64,000 nucleotides of DNA, taken from positions 1 through 64,000 of the forward strand of contig VBDR01000024.1 of assembly GCA_005882135.1 (NCBI GenBank). The letters run 5' to 3'. Below the pieces are notes generated by a model. That model had not been told where the DNA came from, ran no database searches, and worked only from the letters and a program-made list of their open reading frames with translations. The stretch comes from Chloroflexota bacterium (GTDB lineage: Bacteria > Chloroflexota > Dormibacteria > Dormibacterales > Dormibacteraceae). Shown here piece after piece: positions 41,187-48,611 of the stretch. Each line of letters starts with the position of its first letter. Within the stretch, counting starts at the first letter, position 1. The position numbers and the translations under genes were made by a program.

Positions 41187-42184
41187 TGCTTGCGAATCCT
41201 CGGCAGGATCTGCGATCCATAGAGCTCGATGAAACGCGTCTGGCCGTCACCCGGCGCATGAAAGACCAGGTGCGTGAAACCAAGCTCCAGGTATGGCCTC
41301 AGCTGTTCGATGTGCTCGTCGGGGTCGCTGGCGACGAGCCAACGGCGGTCGGCCACGTCCTCCACCGTCTTGGCGAGCCGTTCCATCTCTCGCGGGTCGT
41401 CGATGCCGGACTTGGCTTCGGCCGGCAACGCCAGCGCGGCCCAGATCTTGGTGTCCTCCCGGGCCCGGTTGCCATCCGTATCGAACGAAACCTTGACCTC
41501 GATCATCCTGTCGAGATCACGGGCCGCCCTGCCGGATTCTTGCGCGCCATCGCTGAACGACGGGAGCAACTGCTGGGAGTACAGCTCCATTCCCTTGCCG
41601 GAGGTGCAGATCAGCCCGTCGCCCGCCCGCCCTGCGTATTTCGCCACCTGTGGGCCACCGGCCCCGATGTAGACCGGCACCGGCTTTTCCGGACGGTCGT
41701 AGATGGTCGCGTTTCGCGTGTGGTAGTAGTCGCCGTCAAAGGTCACGGACTGATCGGTCCACAGCATGCGGATCAGCCGCACCGCTTCCCGCAGGCGGGC
41801 GAAACGCTCGCGGTTGTCGGGCCACTCGATGCCGAGCGCACCTTCGTTGAGGTGCTCGCCCGTGCCCACGCCAAGGATCATTCGCTCGGGGTAGAGCGAG
41901 CCGAGCGTTCCGAACGCCTGGGCGACGATCGCGGGGTGATAGCGAAAAGTGGGCGTTACGACCGATGTCCCAAGCAGGATTCGCTTCGTACGCTCGCCGG
42001 CCGCGGCCAGCCATGCGAACGCAAATGGCGCGTGGCCGTCGGAGTGGCGCCAGGGCTGAAAGTGATCGCTGACGAAAACCGAGTCGAAGCCGTTCGCCTC
42101 CGCGGCTACCGCAAAGTCGAGCAGCTCACGGGGTCCGAACTGCTCGGCCGAGGCTTTGTAACCAAGTTGCAGCTTGGGCCCCAA
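41177..42184 (-). CDS. fgd: F420-dependent glucose-6-phosphate dehydrogenase-like LLM oxidoreductase
   Basis: TIM-barrel flavin-like oxidoreductase of the luciferase-like family, reducing F420 with a sugar phosphate. It resembles mycobacterial Fgd1 along its length ([67 protein letters not shown]). The residues that hold F420 and the phosphate of glucose 6-phosphate in Fgd1 are conserved: His/Trp of SDHFQPW, Glu of GTGE, Lys of TSGKG, Lys of PAEAKSG and Arg of DRRWLVAS. The start is TTG, abutting the stop of the small membrane protein. Confidence 0.93.
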   Translation of the reverse strand: MGPKLQLGYKASAEQFGPRELLDFAVAAEANGFDSVFVSDHFQPWRHSDGHAPFAFAWLAAAGERTKRILLGTSVVTPTFRYHPAIVAQAFGTLGSLYPERMILGVGTGEHLNEGALGIEWPDNRERFARLREAVRLIRMLWTDQSVTFDGDYYHTRNATIYDRPEKPVPVYIGAGGPQVAKYAGRAGDGLICTSGKGMELYSQQLLPSFSDGAQESGRAARDLDRMIEVKVSFDTDGNRAREDTKIWAALALPAEAKSGIDDPREMERLAKTVEDVADRRWLVASDPDEHIEQLRPYLELGFTHLVFHAPGDGQTRFIELYGSQILPRIRKQWQ

Positions 42185-42373
42185 TCAGTTGCGCCTGCCG
42201 TAGCGCTTCCAGCTAAAGGCGGCACCGCTGATCGCGGCCGCGACGATCACCACCACAAGCGCGATCAGGCTGTGGCTGTCGAAGTTGGCGATGCCCGCCG
42301 CGGTTAGCAGCACGAGAGCGCCCACCGCCACCAGCATCATCACGAGAAGGACGACCGCGCGGTGGATCTTCAT
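42185..42373 (-). CDS. Small two-helix membrane protein at the head of the F420 operon
   Basis: A 62-residue protein. Its ATG at 42373 shares the CATG with an ATG on the other strand. Two membrane helices (AVVLLVMMLVAVGALVLLTAA and LIALVVVIVAAAISGAAFSW) are joined by a short polar turn, and the C-terminus is basic (KRYGRRN). Its TGA is immediately followed by the TTG of fgd. Function unknown; it could anchor or localise the operon's enzymes. Confidence 0.68.
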   Translation of the reverse strand: MKIHRAVVLLVMMLVAVGALVLLTAAGIANFDSHSLIALVVVIVAAAISGAAFSWKRYGRRN

Positions 42374-42382
42374 GGACTCGGT

Positions 42383-42389
42383 TAGCTTA
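42383..42389. promoter_or_regulatory. Symmetric TANNNTA divergent -10 core (F420 operon / birA)
   Basis: TAGCTTA gives TAGCTT on the plus strand, 7 nt before the birA GTG at 42396, and TAAGCT on the minus strand, 10 nt before the ATG at 42373. The whole gap is 22 bp. Confidence 0.55.
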
Positions 42390-42395
42390 CCGACC

Positions 42396-43007
42396 GTGGG
42401 TAAATCACAAGTCGTGCGCCTGGACTCGGTGACGTCGACGCAAGACGCCGCGCGCGACATGGCGATCGGCTCGATCGTGATCGCAAACCACCAGACGGCA
42501 GGTCGAGGTCGCCTCGAGCGGCGCTGGGAGGCGCCACCCGGAACGGCTCTGCTGGCGTCCTTCGTGCTGCACCCGAATCCGCTCCTCAGCCTTGCCGCGG
42601 GCGTCGCCGCGGCCGAGGCCTGCGGTGAGGCCGTCCGTCTGAAATGGCCGAACGACCTCCTGCTGGCGGGCCTGAAGCTTGGTGGCGTTCTGGTCGAGGC
42701 AAAGCAAGGCAAGGCGATCTGTGGCATCGGTATCAACCTGACGTGGGCGCCAGTGGGCGCCGCGAAGTTGGACCTGCCGGCCGACGAGCTTCTCGACCGA
42801 TTGCGGGAAAGGATTGAAGTGTGGACCGCGGCCCCGCCCGACACCGTGCTCGACCGCTGGCGCCGGCTGTCTGCAACCCTTGGACGGCGGGTGCGACTCG
42901 AGCTTTCGGGCAAGACCACCGAGGGTCTTGCTGAGGACGTCGGGCCCAATGGCGAGCTGATCGTGGACGGAGTGCCGTTCTTCGCCGGTAGCGTCACCCA
43001 CTTATGA
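42396..43007 (+). CDS. birA: Biotin--[acetyl-CoA-carboxylase] ligase
   Basis: Attaches biotin to carboxylase carrier proteins via biotinyl-AMP. The 203 residues from the GTG at 42396 carry DSVTSTQDAARD, ANHQTAGRGRLERRW (the biotinyl-AMP loop), KWPNDLLLAGLKLGGVLVE and GIGINLTW. The N-terminal DNA-binding domain of E. coli BirA is missing, so it is a ligase without repressor activity. An ATG at 42372 would add eight residues; the 7-nt spacing from TAGCTT supports the GTG. Its partner substrates would include the acyl-CoA carboxylase system at 24 kb. Confidence 0.9.
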   Translation: MGKSQVVRLDSVTSTQDAARDMAIGSIVIANHQTAGRGRLERRWEAPPGTALLASFVLHPNPLLSLAAGVAAAEACGEAVRLKWPNDLLLAGLKLGGVLVEAKQGKAICGIGINLTWAPVGAAKLDLPADELLDRLRERIEVWTAAPPDTVLDRWRRLSATLGRRVRLELSGKTTEGLAEDVGPNGELIVDGVPFFAGSVTHL

Positions 43008-43737
43008 GTCGGCCGATCTCGGGGAGCACCTCGCCCGAGCGGCCATGAATGACGACCTCGGCGAAGCGGTCGAACGGCGTCGGTTCGGCGTTGACCACGA
43101 TCATCAGGGCGCCTGACTGCACCGCCAGCAGCGGAACTTCCGCGGCCGGGTAGACGACCAGCGATGACCCGACCACGAGCATCACGTCTGTTTGGCGTGC
43201 CAGCTCGAACGCCTCATTGAGGGCGGCCGCCGGCATCGGCTCGCCGAACAGGACCACGGTCGGCTTCAAAAAGATGCTTCCGCAGCTGCGGCAGTGCGGC
43301 GGCATCTCAGTGTCCAGTCTGCGCTGAACGTCCGCCCTCGCCTCGCGACTGCCGCACTCGAGGCACTGCACCATCCGCCCCGAACCATGCAGCTCGATCA
43401 CGTGCGTGCTTCCCGAGTCCTGATGGAGGCCATCGGTGTTCTGGGTCACGATCGCGGCCAGGCGCCCCGCGGCCTCCATGGCCGCCAGCGCCTCGTGTCC
43501 CGGATTGGGGCGGGCGGCCAGGGCGATCGAACCGCGCTCTTTCGAGACCCGCCAATAGGCGGCGGGGTCGGCGAGGAAGCTTTCGATCGAGGATACCTTC
43601 ACCGGGTCGTACTTGGTCCACAGGCCACCCTCGCCCCGGAAGGTCGGAATCCCGCTTTCGGCCGAGACGCCGGCACCGGTCAGGGCGAGGCCTTGGCGCG
43701 CGGTCGCCAGGAGCTCCGCGGCGCGTCTGACTGTCAA
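42994..43737 (-). CDS. cobB: Sir2-family NAD-dependent protein deacylase
   Basis: Removes acyl groups from lysine using NAD+, for example to reactivate acetyl-CoA synthetase. The 247 residues contain TGAGVSAESGIPTFRG, QNTDGLHQDSGS, the catalytic His in ELHGSG, a zinc site of two C-x2-C pairs (CLEC, CRSC) and GSSLVVYPAAE. It lacks the Tyr/Arg pair typical of class III desuccinylases in the usual place, so it is probably a deacetylase. It overlaps the upstream cyclase gene as ATGA. Confidence 0.9.
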   Translation of the reverse strand: MTVRRAAELLATARQGLALTGAGVSAESGIPTFRGEGGLWTKYDPVKVSSIESFLADPAAYWRVSKERGSIALAARPNPGHEALAAMEAAGRLAAIVTQNTDGLHQDSGSTHVIELHGSGRMVQCLECGSREARADVQRRLDTEMPPHCRSCGSIFLKPTVVLFGEPMPAAALNEAFELARQTDVMLVVGSSLVVYPAAEVPLLAVQSGALMIVVNAEPTPFDRFAEVVIHGRSGEVLPEIGRLISG

Positions 43738-45683
43738 ATGAACAATGACTGCCTGGCGTACAGCTGCTGGCTTGCGCTGTACGCACTGGCGGCCGCGTCG
43801 GTCGGCATCGGCACCCAGGGCGAACCCGGTTCTTCGCGGATCGCGGTCACCTTGAAGATGCGGAATTTTTCCGCGCTCTTGCCTTTGAGCTGAATGCCGG
43901 GGACCTCATCGATCGCGATGTAGTCGGAGCATGCCTGGTAGGTCGCCAGCCCGATCAAAACCTCAAACGCGGGAGCCGCGCTGCAGAAGCGGGCGCCTGT
44001 GTTCACGGTGTCGCCGAGCGCGGTGTACTGGAGGCGGTCCTGGCTGCCCATGTTGCCGACGACCGCCGGCCCGGTGTTGACGCCGATGCCCCAACCGATG
44101 GGCGGCAGTCCGCGCGTGGCGAGCTTGGCCTGCAGCGCTGGGGCATTGCTGACCAGGTCGTATGCGCAGCGAATCGCGAGCAGCGCATGGTTCGCCTGTT
44201 CGAGTGGGACGTTCCAGAGCGCCATGATCTCGTCGCCGACATACTTGTCGATAAGGCCATCCCACTTGAGGATGAGCTTGCTCATCTCATCAAGGTAGTC
44301 CTGGATTACAGCGAGAACGTCATCCGCACGCATCGATTCGGACATCGATGTGAAGCCCCTTATGTCCATGAACAGCACGGTGAGGTCGCGGCGCTCGCCT
44401 TTCGAGATCAGATCTTCAACCGAGCGCGTCGCAGCAAGCTGACGAGCGACACGCGGGTCGATGTAGTGGCCGAAGATGCGCTCGACCTTGCGGCGCTCGC
44501 GTTCCTCGAGCACATAGCGCGCGCCAAGCGAGAAGGTCGCGGCCAGGACGATGGCGGTCGGCGCGTATAGGGGATCGGCCAGGTAACCGTTCTGACCGAT
44601 CAGATAGATGCCAAGGTAGTACGCCAAGAGGAGGCTCGCGGTGAGGAGCATCCCCACGCGAAACGAAAGCAGGTAGACGATGAGGCCGACGATCGCGGCC
44701 AGCAGCAGCACGGCGAGCTGGGTCGACACTGGCGGCTGAGTGCGGAGGTATCGATCCCGCAGCACCGTGCCTATGGCGTCGCCCTCGATTCGGTAGCCGT
44801 AGTTCTGGCTGTCCAGCATGCAGCGCGGCCGGTGGACTGGACAGAAGCTGGCATCGTGGGGGAAGGAAACGGCCTGGCCGTAGATGTCACCGGCATCGAT
44901 CAGCTTGGTGCCGACCACGACGATGTGATCAGTGATGAGATCGGGTTGCGGGCACGCACTGTTGAAGGCGTCGACGTAAGAGCAGCTCGGACTCGATCCG
45001 CGGGAGAAATTGATCAGCATCTGACCCTGCTCGACCGGAATCCGGTGAGTCCCAAATGTGGCAACAGAGTCGCGCACCGTGAGGGGTGCGGTGATCTTCT
45101 CGGAGATTCGTAATGCCAGCAAAAAGGCGGGCTCGTCGGTCTCGTTCTCGGCGCAGGTCGCGTCCGGGGCCGGCCTCAGGATCAAGCCACGGACTGCGTT
45201 GGCACGATCCGCAACCCCGAGTCCGCGATCACCAACCGCGGCGGCGACGGTTGAAAACTCTGGCCGCGGAGCCGATTCGGCGTTGCATACGAGAACTACA
45301 TTTCCCGCTGCCCGGATCGCCTGCGTCAACTGCGGGTCGGTCGCCTCGAAGGGCGGTTCCACGCTGTTGCCAGTCAGGTGGTCCAGCACGATGTCAAAGA
45401 GGATCGCCTTCGGGTGAAGGCCGGCCAGGTAGTTGATCACCTGCGCGTGATAGGAGTTGTTCCAGGGATAGGCACCGAGGGTCCGCTGGCTTCGTGAATC
45501 CAGCGCCACGAATGTGATCTGGGGATCCGGTGAAGGCGCGGGGAACAGCGTGTCCTGGCCCGCATCGAATGTCCCGGCTGTGACGCCGGTTTGAGCAAGA
45601 GTGATCACAAGCAGGCCGGCCACAATTCCCGCGAGAGCGAAGCGCCAGGCCAGGCGCCAGTCGCCAACTCTCTCGCGGACCAT
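43734..45683 (-). CDS. CHASE2-domain class III adenylate cyclase (second copy)
   Basis: A 649-residue receptor cyclase paralogous to the one at 31.3 kb. After the first membrane helix comes a CHASE2 sensor (about 45-330; ITFVALDSRSQRTLGAYPW), three membrane helices and a C-terminal class III domain (about 430-600). Metal Asp (FMDIRGFT, YVGDEIM), the Lys of IDKYVGDE, Asp of ALGDTVN and the Asn/Arg of NTGAR are conserved, so it should make cAMP. The sensor regions of the two copies are much less alike than the catalytic domains. It is translationally coupled to the sirtuin. Confidence 0.9.
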   Translation of the reverse strand: MVRERVGDWRLAWRFALAGIVAGLLVITLAQTGVTAGTFDAGQDTLFPAPSPDPQITFVALDSRSQRTLGAYPWNNSYHAQVINYLAGLHPKAILFDIVLDHLTGNSVEPPFEATDPQLTQAIRAAGNVVLVCNAESAPRPEFSTVAAAVGDRGLGVADRANAVRGLILRPAPDATCAENETDEPAFLLALRISEKITAPLTVRDSVATFGTHRIPVEQGQMLINFSRGSSPSCSYVDAFNSACPQPDLITDHIVVVGTKLIDAGDIYGQAVSFPHDASFCPVHRPRCMLDSQNYGYRIEGDAIGTVLRDRYLRTQPPVSTQLAVLLLAAIVGLIVYLLSFRVGMLLTASLLLAYYLGIYLIGQNGYLADPLYAPTAIVLAATFSLGARYVLEERERRKVERIFGHYIDPRVARQLAATRSVEDLISKGERRDLTVLFMDIRGFTSMSESMRADDVLAVIQDYLDEMSKLILKWDGLIDKYVGDEIMALWNVPLEQANHALLAIRCAYDLVSNAPALQAKLATRGLPPIGWGIGVNTGPAVVGNMGSQDRLQYTALGDTVNTGARFCSAAPAFEVLIGLATYQACSDYIAIDEVPGIQLKGKSAEKFRIFKVTAIREEPGSPWVPMPTDAAASAYSASQQLYARQSLFI

Positions 45684-45691
45684 GTCGCCGG

Positions 45692-45698
45692 TATGTTA
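45692..45698. promoter_or_regulatory. Symmetric TANNNTA divergent -10 core (cyclase / MFS)
   Basis: TATGTTA gives TATGTT on the plus strand, 7 nt before a GTG at 45705, and TAACAT on the minus strand, 9 nt before the cyclase ATG at 45683. Confidence 0.55.
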
Positions 45699-45704
45699 GG
45701 CAGG

Positions 45705-46913
45705 GTGACCCAGGCCGTCCCCGAATCTCGCCGCATGCTCTTTCTGTACGTGGCCGCCGGAGCGGTATTCGCCACCATCGCGGCCCGTGGCGTGACCGTG
45801 CCCCTGTACGCGCACGACCTCGGCGCAAGTCGATTCGAGGTCGGCGCGCTCTTCTCGGTGGCGACGATTGCCGCGGCGCTGCTCTCGCTTCCCTCTGGCG
45901 TGCTGGTCGATCGTTTCGGTGCCCGAACCCTGCTCGGCCTGTCGCTCGGCGCCACCGCCCTCTCGCAGATCGCCACGGCATTCACGGTGAGCGTGGCTCC
46001 CCTGTTCCTGTGGCAGATCGTGGGCGGGCTCGCCGCCGGCGCGCAGCAGTCCGCGATCTTCAGCGCCGTCACCGAGTCGGTGTCGAGAGGGCGGCTGGGC
46101 CGCGCGATGGGCTGGCTGACGCTTTCAATGCAGGTCGGCTTCACGCTCGGCCCCGCCATCGCCGGTCTCGCGCTGAAGTGGATCGACCTGCGCACCGACA
46201 TCGGGGTCACGACCGTGCTGTTGATCTTCACCATTCCGGGCGCGCTCGCAGTGAGCCAGACGCGGCAGCACACAGGACAGGGGCTCGCGCTGCGGGAACC
46301 GCTGAAAGCCCTGGCCCGCCAGGTCGCTTTCGTGCCGGTGACGATCGGCCTGGTCAGCATGACCCTGATCTGGGGCACCTTCGGCGCCTTCGTCCCCATC
46401 TTCGCCAGGGAGGCGCTCGGCCTGCCTAGTTTTCAGGTCGGCCTGCTGCTCGGGTTGCAGGCGATCTTCAACGCTGGTTCGCGGCCCGTGGCCGGACGGA
46501 TCGTGGATCGGGCCCGGCGCCGATGGCCGATCGTGCTGGTCGGTGTGATCGTGTGGTCCGCGGCGATGGTGGTGGTCGGTCACCTCACCGGCTTCTTGCT
46601 GCCGGCGATCGTGATCGCCATCGGCACGCCTTTCATAGCGGCGGCTTTCGTTGCCATCGGCGTCGTCTTCGGTGACCTGTCGAGCGCGTCCACGCGCGGG
46701 GTGACGATGGGCATTTACGGCACCGTGCTCTTCCTTGGCCTTTCCGCCGGACCGCTGATCTTCGGGCCGATCGTCCAGGGTTATGGCTACGCGGCGGGGT
46801 TCACCGTCTGCGCCGTGGTCGCGGTGGTGTTGGTGCTGGTGATGGCGGCGATGCAGGTGGAGCCGGCGCGGCGGCGGTCAGAGGTGCCGGTCCCGCCAAC
46901 GCCTGGGACCTGA
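45705..46913 (+). CDS. MFS transporter
   Basis: A 402-residue, 12-helix major facilitator. GVLVDRFGARTLLG between helices 2 and 3 is the family loop motif, and a matching VAGRIVDRARRRWPI appears in the second half. The GTG at 45705 is chosen because TATGTT lies 7 nt upstream; an ATG at 45693 would add four residues. The substrate is unknown; drug or metabolite efflux is common for this type. Its last 113 nt overlap the C-terminal region of the convergent NUDIX gene. Confidence 0.87.
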   Translation: MTQAVPESRRMLFLYVAAGAVFATIAARGVTVPLYAHDLGASRFEVGALFSVATIAAALLSLPSGVLVDRFGARTLLGLSLGATALSQIATAFTVSVAPLFLWQIVGGLAAGAQQSAIFSAVTESVSRGRLGRAMGWLTLSMQVGFTLGPAIAGLALKWIDLRTDIGVTTVLLIFTIPGALAVSQTRQHTGQGLALREPLKALARQVAFVPVTIGLVSMTLIWGTFGAFVPIFAREALGLPSFQVGLLLGLQAIFNAGSRPVAGRIVDRARRRWPIVLVGVIVWSAAMVVVGHLTGFLLPAIVIAIGTPFIAAAFVAIGVVFGDLSSASTRGVTMGIYGTVLFLGLSAGPLIFGPIVQGYGYAAGFTVCAVVAVVLVLVMAAMQVEPARRRSEVPVPPTPGT

Positions 46914-47391
46914 GGTAACCGTCCAGCACCGCCCGGTGGCTTGGAAACGCGATCGGCGGTAGGTCGTCCGGCGCGAAGGTGCCCAGCTCGAGCATCTCCG
47001 GTCCGGCGCTCATGACGGCGCCGCCGGCGAGCCGGCCGCGGTAGGCGATCCCGACGATGCTTGAAGCCGTGGTCTTGCCTATGTGATAGATGCCGATCAG
47101 CCCAGTGAGCTCGACCACCGCGTTGATCTCTTCCATGCACTCCCGGACGGCGGCCTGCGCGGGGTCTTCATCGTCGTTCACGAAGCCACCGGGCAGGCAC
47201 CAGAGGCCGTAGCCGGGCTCGATGCTGCGGCGGCCGAGCACGATTCCACCATCGGCTTCGACGACGACGGCGGCCGCGACCTTGGGATCGCGCCACAGCA
47301 CGTAACCGTCGTTCGGACACACCTCGAGCTCGCGGTTCTCGATCAGCTTCACGATGAGCGGCCCGCCGCAGTTGACGCAGAAGTGCCCCAC
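46801..47391 (-). CDS. NUDIX hydrolase with N-terminal zinc ribbon
   Basis: A 196-residue NUDIX protein. The zinc ribbon CVNCGGPL and the later VCPNDGY precede the fold, and the NUDIX box GGFVNDDEDPAQAAVRECMEEI follows near residues 68-91 (shown without its ends). This ribbon-NUDIX layout occurs in NADH pyrophosphatase-like and ADP-ribose pyrophosphatase-like enzymes. The C-terminal 35 or so residues are Ala/Pro-rich low complexity and lie antisense to the MFS gene, so they may be an annotation artefact of a late stop. Confidence 0.83.
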   Translation of the reverse strand: MGHFCVNCGGPLIVKLIENRELEVCPNDGYVLWRDPKVAAAVVVEADGGIVLGRRSIEPGYGLWCLPGGFVNDDEDPAQAAVRECMEEINAVVELTGLIGIYHIGKTTASSIVGIAYRGRLAGGAVMSAGPEMLELGTFAPDDLPPIAFPSHRAVLDGYLRSQALAGPAPLTAAAPAPPASPPSPAPTPPRPRRRR

Positions 47392-47401
47392 GTTGGGGAG
47401 A

Positions 47402-48559
47402 TTAGACGGGTTCGGCCTCCGGCTTCGTGGGATGCGGCTTGGGCGCCGGGCCCTTCATGTCGGCGACGCGAACCTGGTTCCGCCCGCCTTGTTTGGCCGT
47501 GTACAGGGCCTGGTCGGCGCGGTCGATGAGCTGCGTGAACAGCGTGGGCTCACCGGTCGCGGCCACACCGATGCTGATGGTGAGCTTGAGGCCACCGGGA
47601 AACGTCGCCGCGGCGACTTTGGCGCGAATGCGCTCGGCGAGAGTTCGAGCGCCGGGCTCGGTGGTTTCGTGGAGGATGAGCGCGAATTCTTCGCCTCCGT
47701 AGCGGGCGCAGACGTCGGATTCGCGCGCACCCGTTTTCAGGATTTGGGCGAGCTCTGCAAGCACCGCGTCGCCGTTCAGGTGCCCGTACGTGTCGTTGAC
47801 CTGCTTGAAGTGGTCCAGGTCGATCATCAAGAAAGCGATCGCGTTGTGGTGGCGGCGCGCCCGCTGCATCTCCTTCAGGAACTCCTGGGCAAGCGCGCGC
47901 CGGTTGGGCAGCTTGGTGAGCTCGTCGGTGAGGGCGTTCTCCTCCTGGGCTTGAAACAGCTGCGCATGGCGGATGGCGATCGCGGCCTGCGAAGCGACTC
48001 CGTTGAGGAGGTCGGCCTGGTCCTCCGTCAGCTCGCGCCAGGCATTGAGGTAGAGCTCCATCGCGCCCATGAGCTGTCCTGATCGCACGATCGGCACGAC
48101 CAGCGCGTGCTGCGGGTGTCCGCCTGCCTCCAGTCCTGGCGCCGTGCGCTCATCGAGGTTGACCACGAGCGGCCGCATCACTGAAAGCACGGTTTGCAGC
48201 GGCTCCTCGTCGATCTTTCGCACACCGCCGCGAGCCCGGTTGGTCAGGTTGTAGGAGGCTTCGCGGTACATCTCGGCCTTCCCAATCCGAACCAGGTACA
48301 TGGCACCGGCGACCGCGCCCATGATCCGGCCGGCGTGGGTCAGAGCGACGTTGAGCACCTCTTCCAGCGCCAGCGACGAGTTGACCGCGGATGCGATGGC
48401 GAGCAGCAGAGCGGCCCGGTCACGCGCGCCGCTCTCGTCGGCCAGCGCGGCCTCGAGCTCTTGGGCGGTGCCGCGCAGACGCATCAAGGAGACGGTGAGG
48501 AGGATGAAAGCAATGACAAGGAGAACCGAAGTGACGAGTAGAACGCCGGCGAGCTCCAC
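47402..48559 (-). CDS. Membrane GAF-GGDEF diguanylate cyclase
   Basis: A 385-residue protein making cyclic di-GMP. I start at the GTG at 48559, which has a perfect AGGAGG 7 nt upstream. One membrane helix (LLVTSVLLVIAFILLTVSLM), a GAF sensor (about 45-200) and a GGDEF domain (about 215-370). The active-site motif is GGEEF, and RESD five residues before it is an intact product-inhibition I-site. So it should be active and feedback-controlled. Confidence 0.9.
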   Translation of the reverse strand: MELAGVLLVTSVLLVIAFILLTVSLMRLRGTAQELEAALADESGARDRAALLLAIASAVNSSLALEEVLNVALTHAGRIMGAVAGAMYLVRIGKAEMYREASYNLTNRARGGVRKIDEEPLQTVLSVMRPLVVNLDERTAPGLEAGGHPQHALVVPIVRSGQLMGAMELYLNAWRELTEDQADLLNGVASQAAIAIRHAQLFQAQEENALTDELTKLPNRRALAQEFLKEMQRARRHHNAIAFLMIDLDHFKQVNDTYGHLNGDAVLAELAQILKTGARESDVCARYGGEEFALILHETTEPGARTLAERIRAKVAAATFPGGLKLTISIGVAATGEPTLFTQLIDRADQALYTAKQGGRNQVRVADMKGPAPKPHPTKPEAEPV

Positions 48560-48593
48560 CGAGGGACCTCCTGGTTCGGATCGAGAGTTGCCA

Positions 48594-48600
48594 TAGGTTA
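48594..48600. promoter_or_regulatory. Symmetric TANNNTA divergent -10 core (GGDEF / MaoC-like)
   Basis: TAGGTTA gives TAGGTT 12 nt before the TTG at 48612 and TAACCT on the minus strand, 35 nt before the GTG at 48559. The latter gene has a ribosome site, so its mRNA would be leadered. Confidence 0.48.
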
Positions 48601-48611
48601 ACGCCCCGAAC

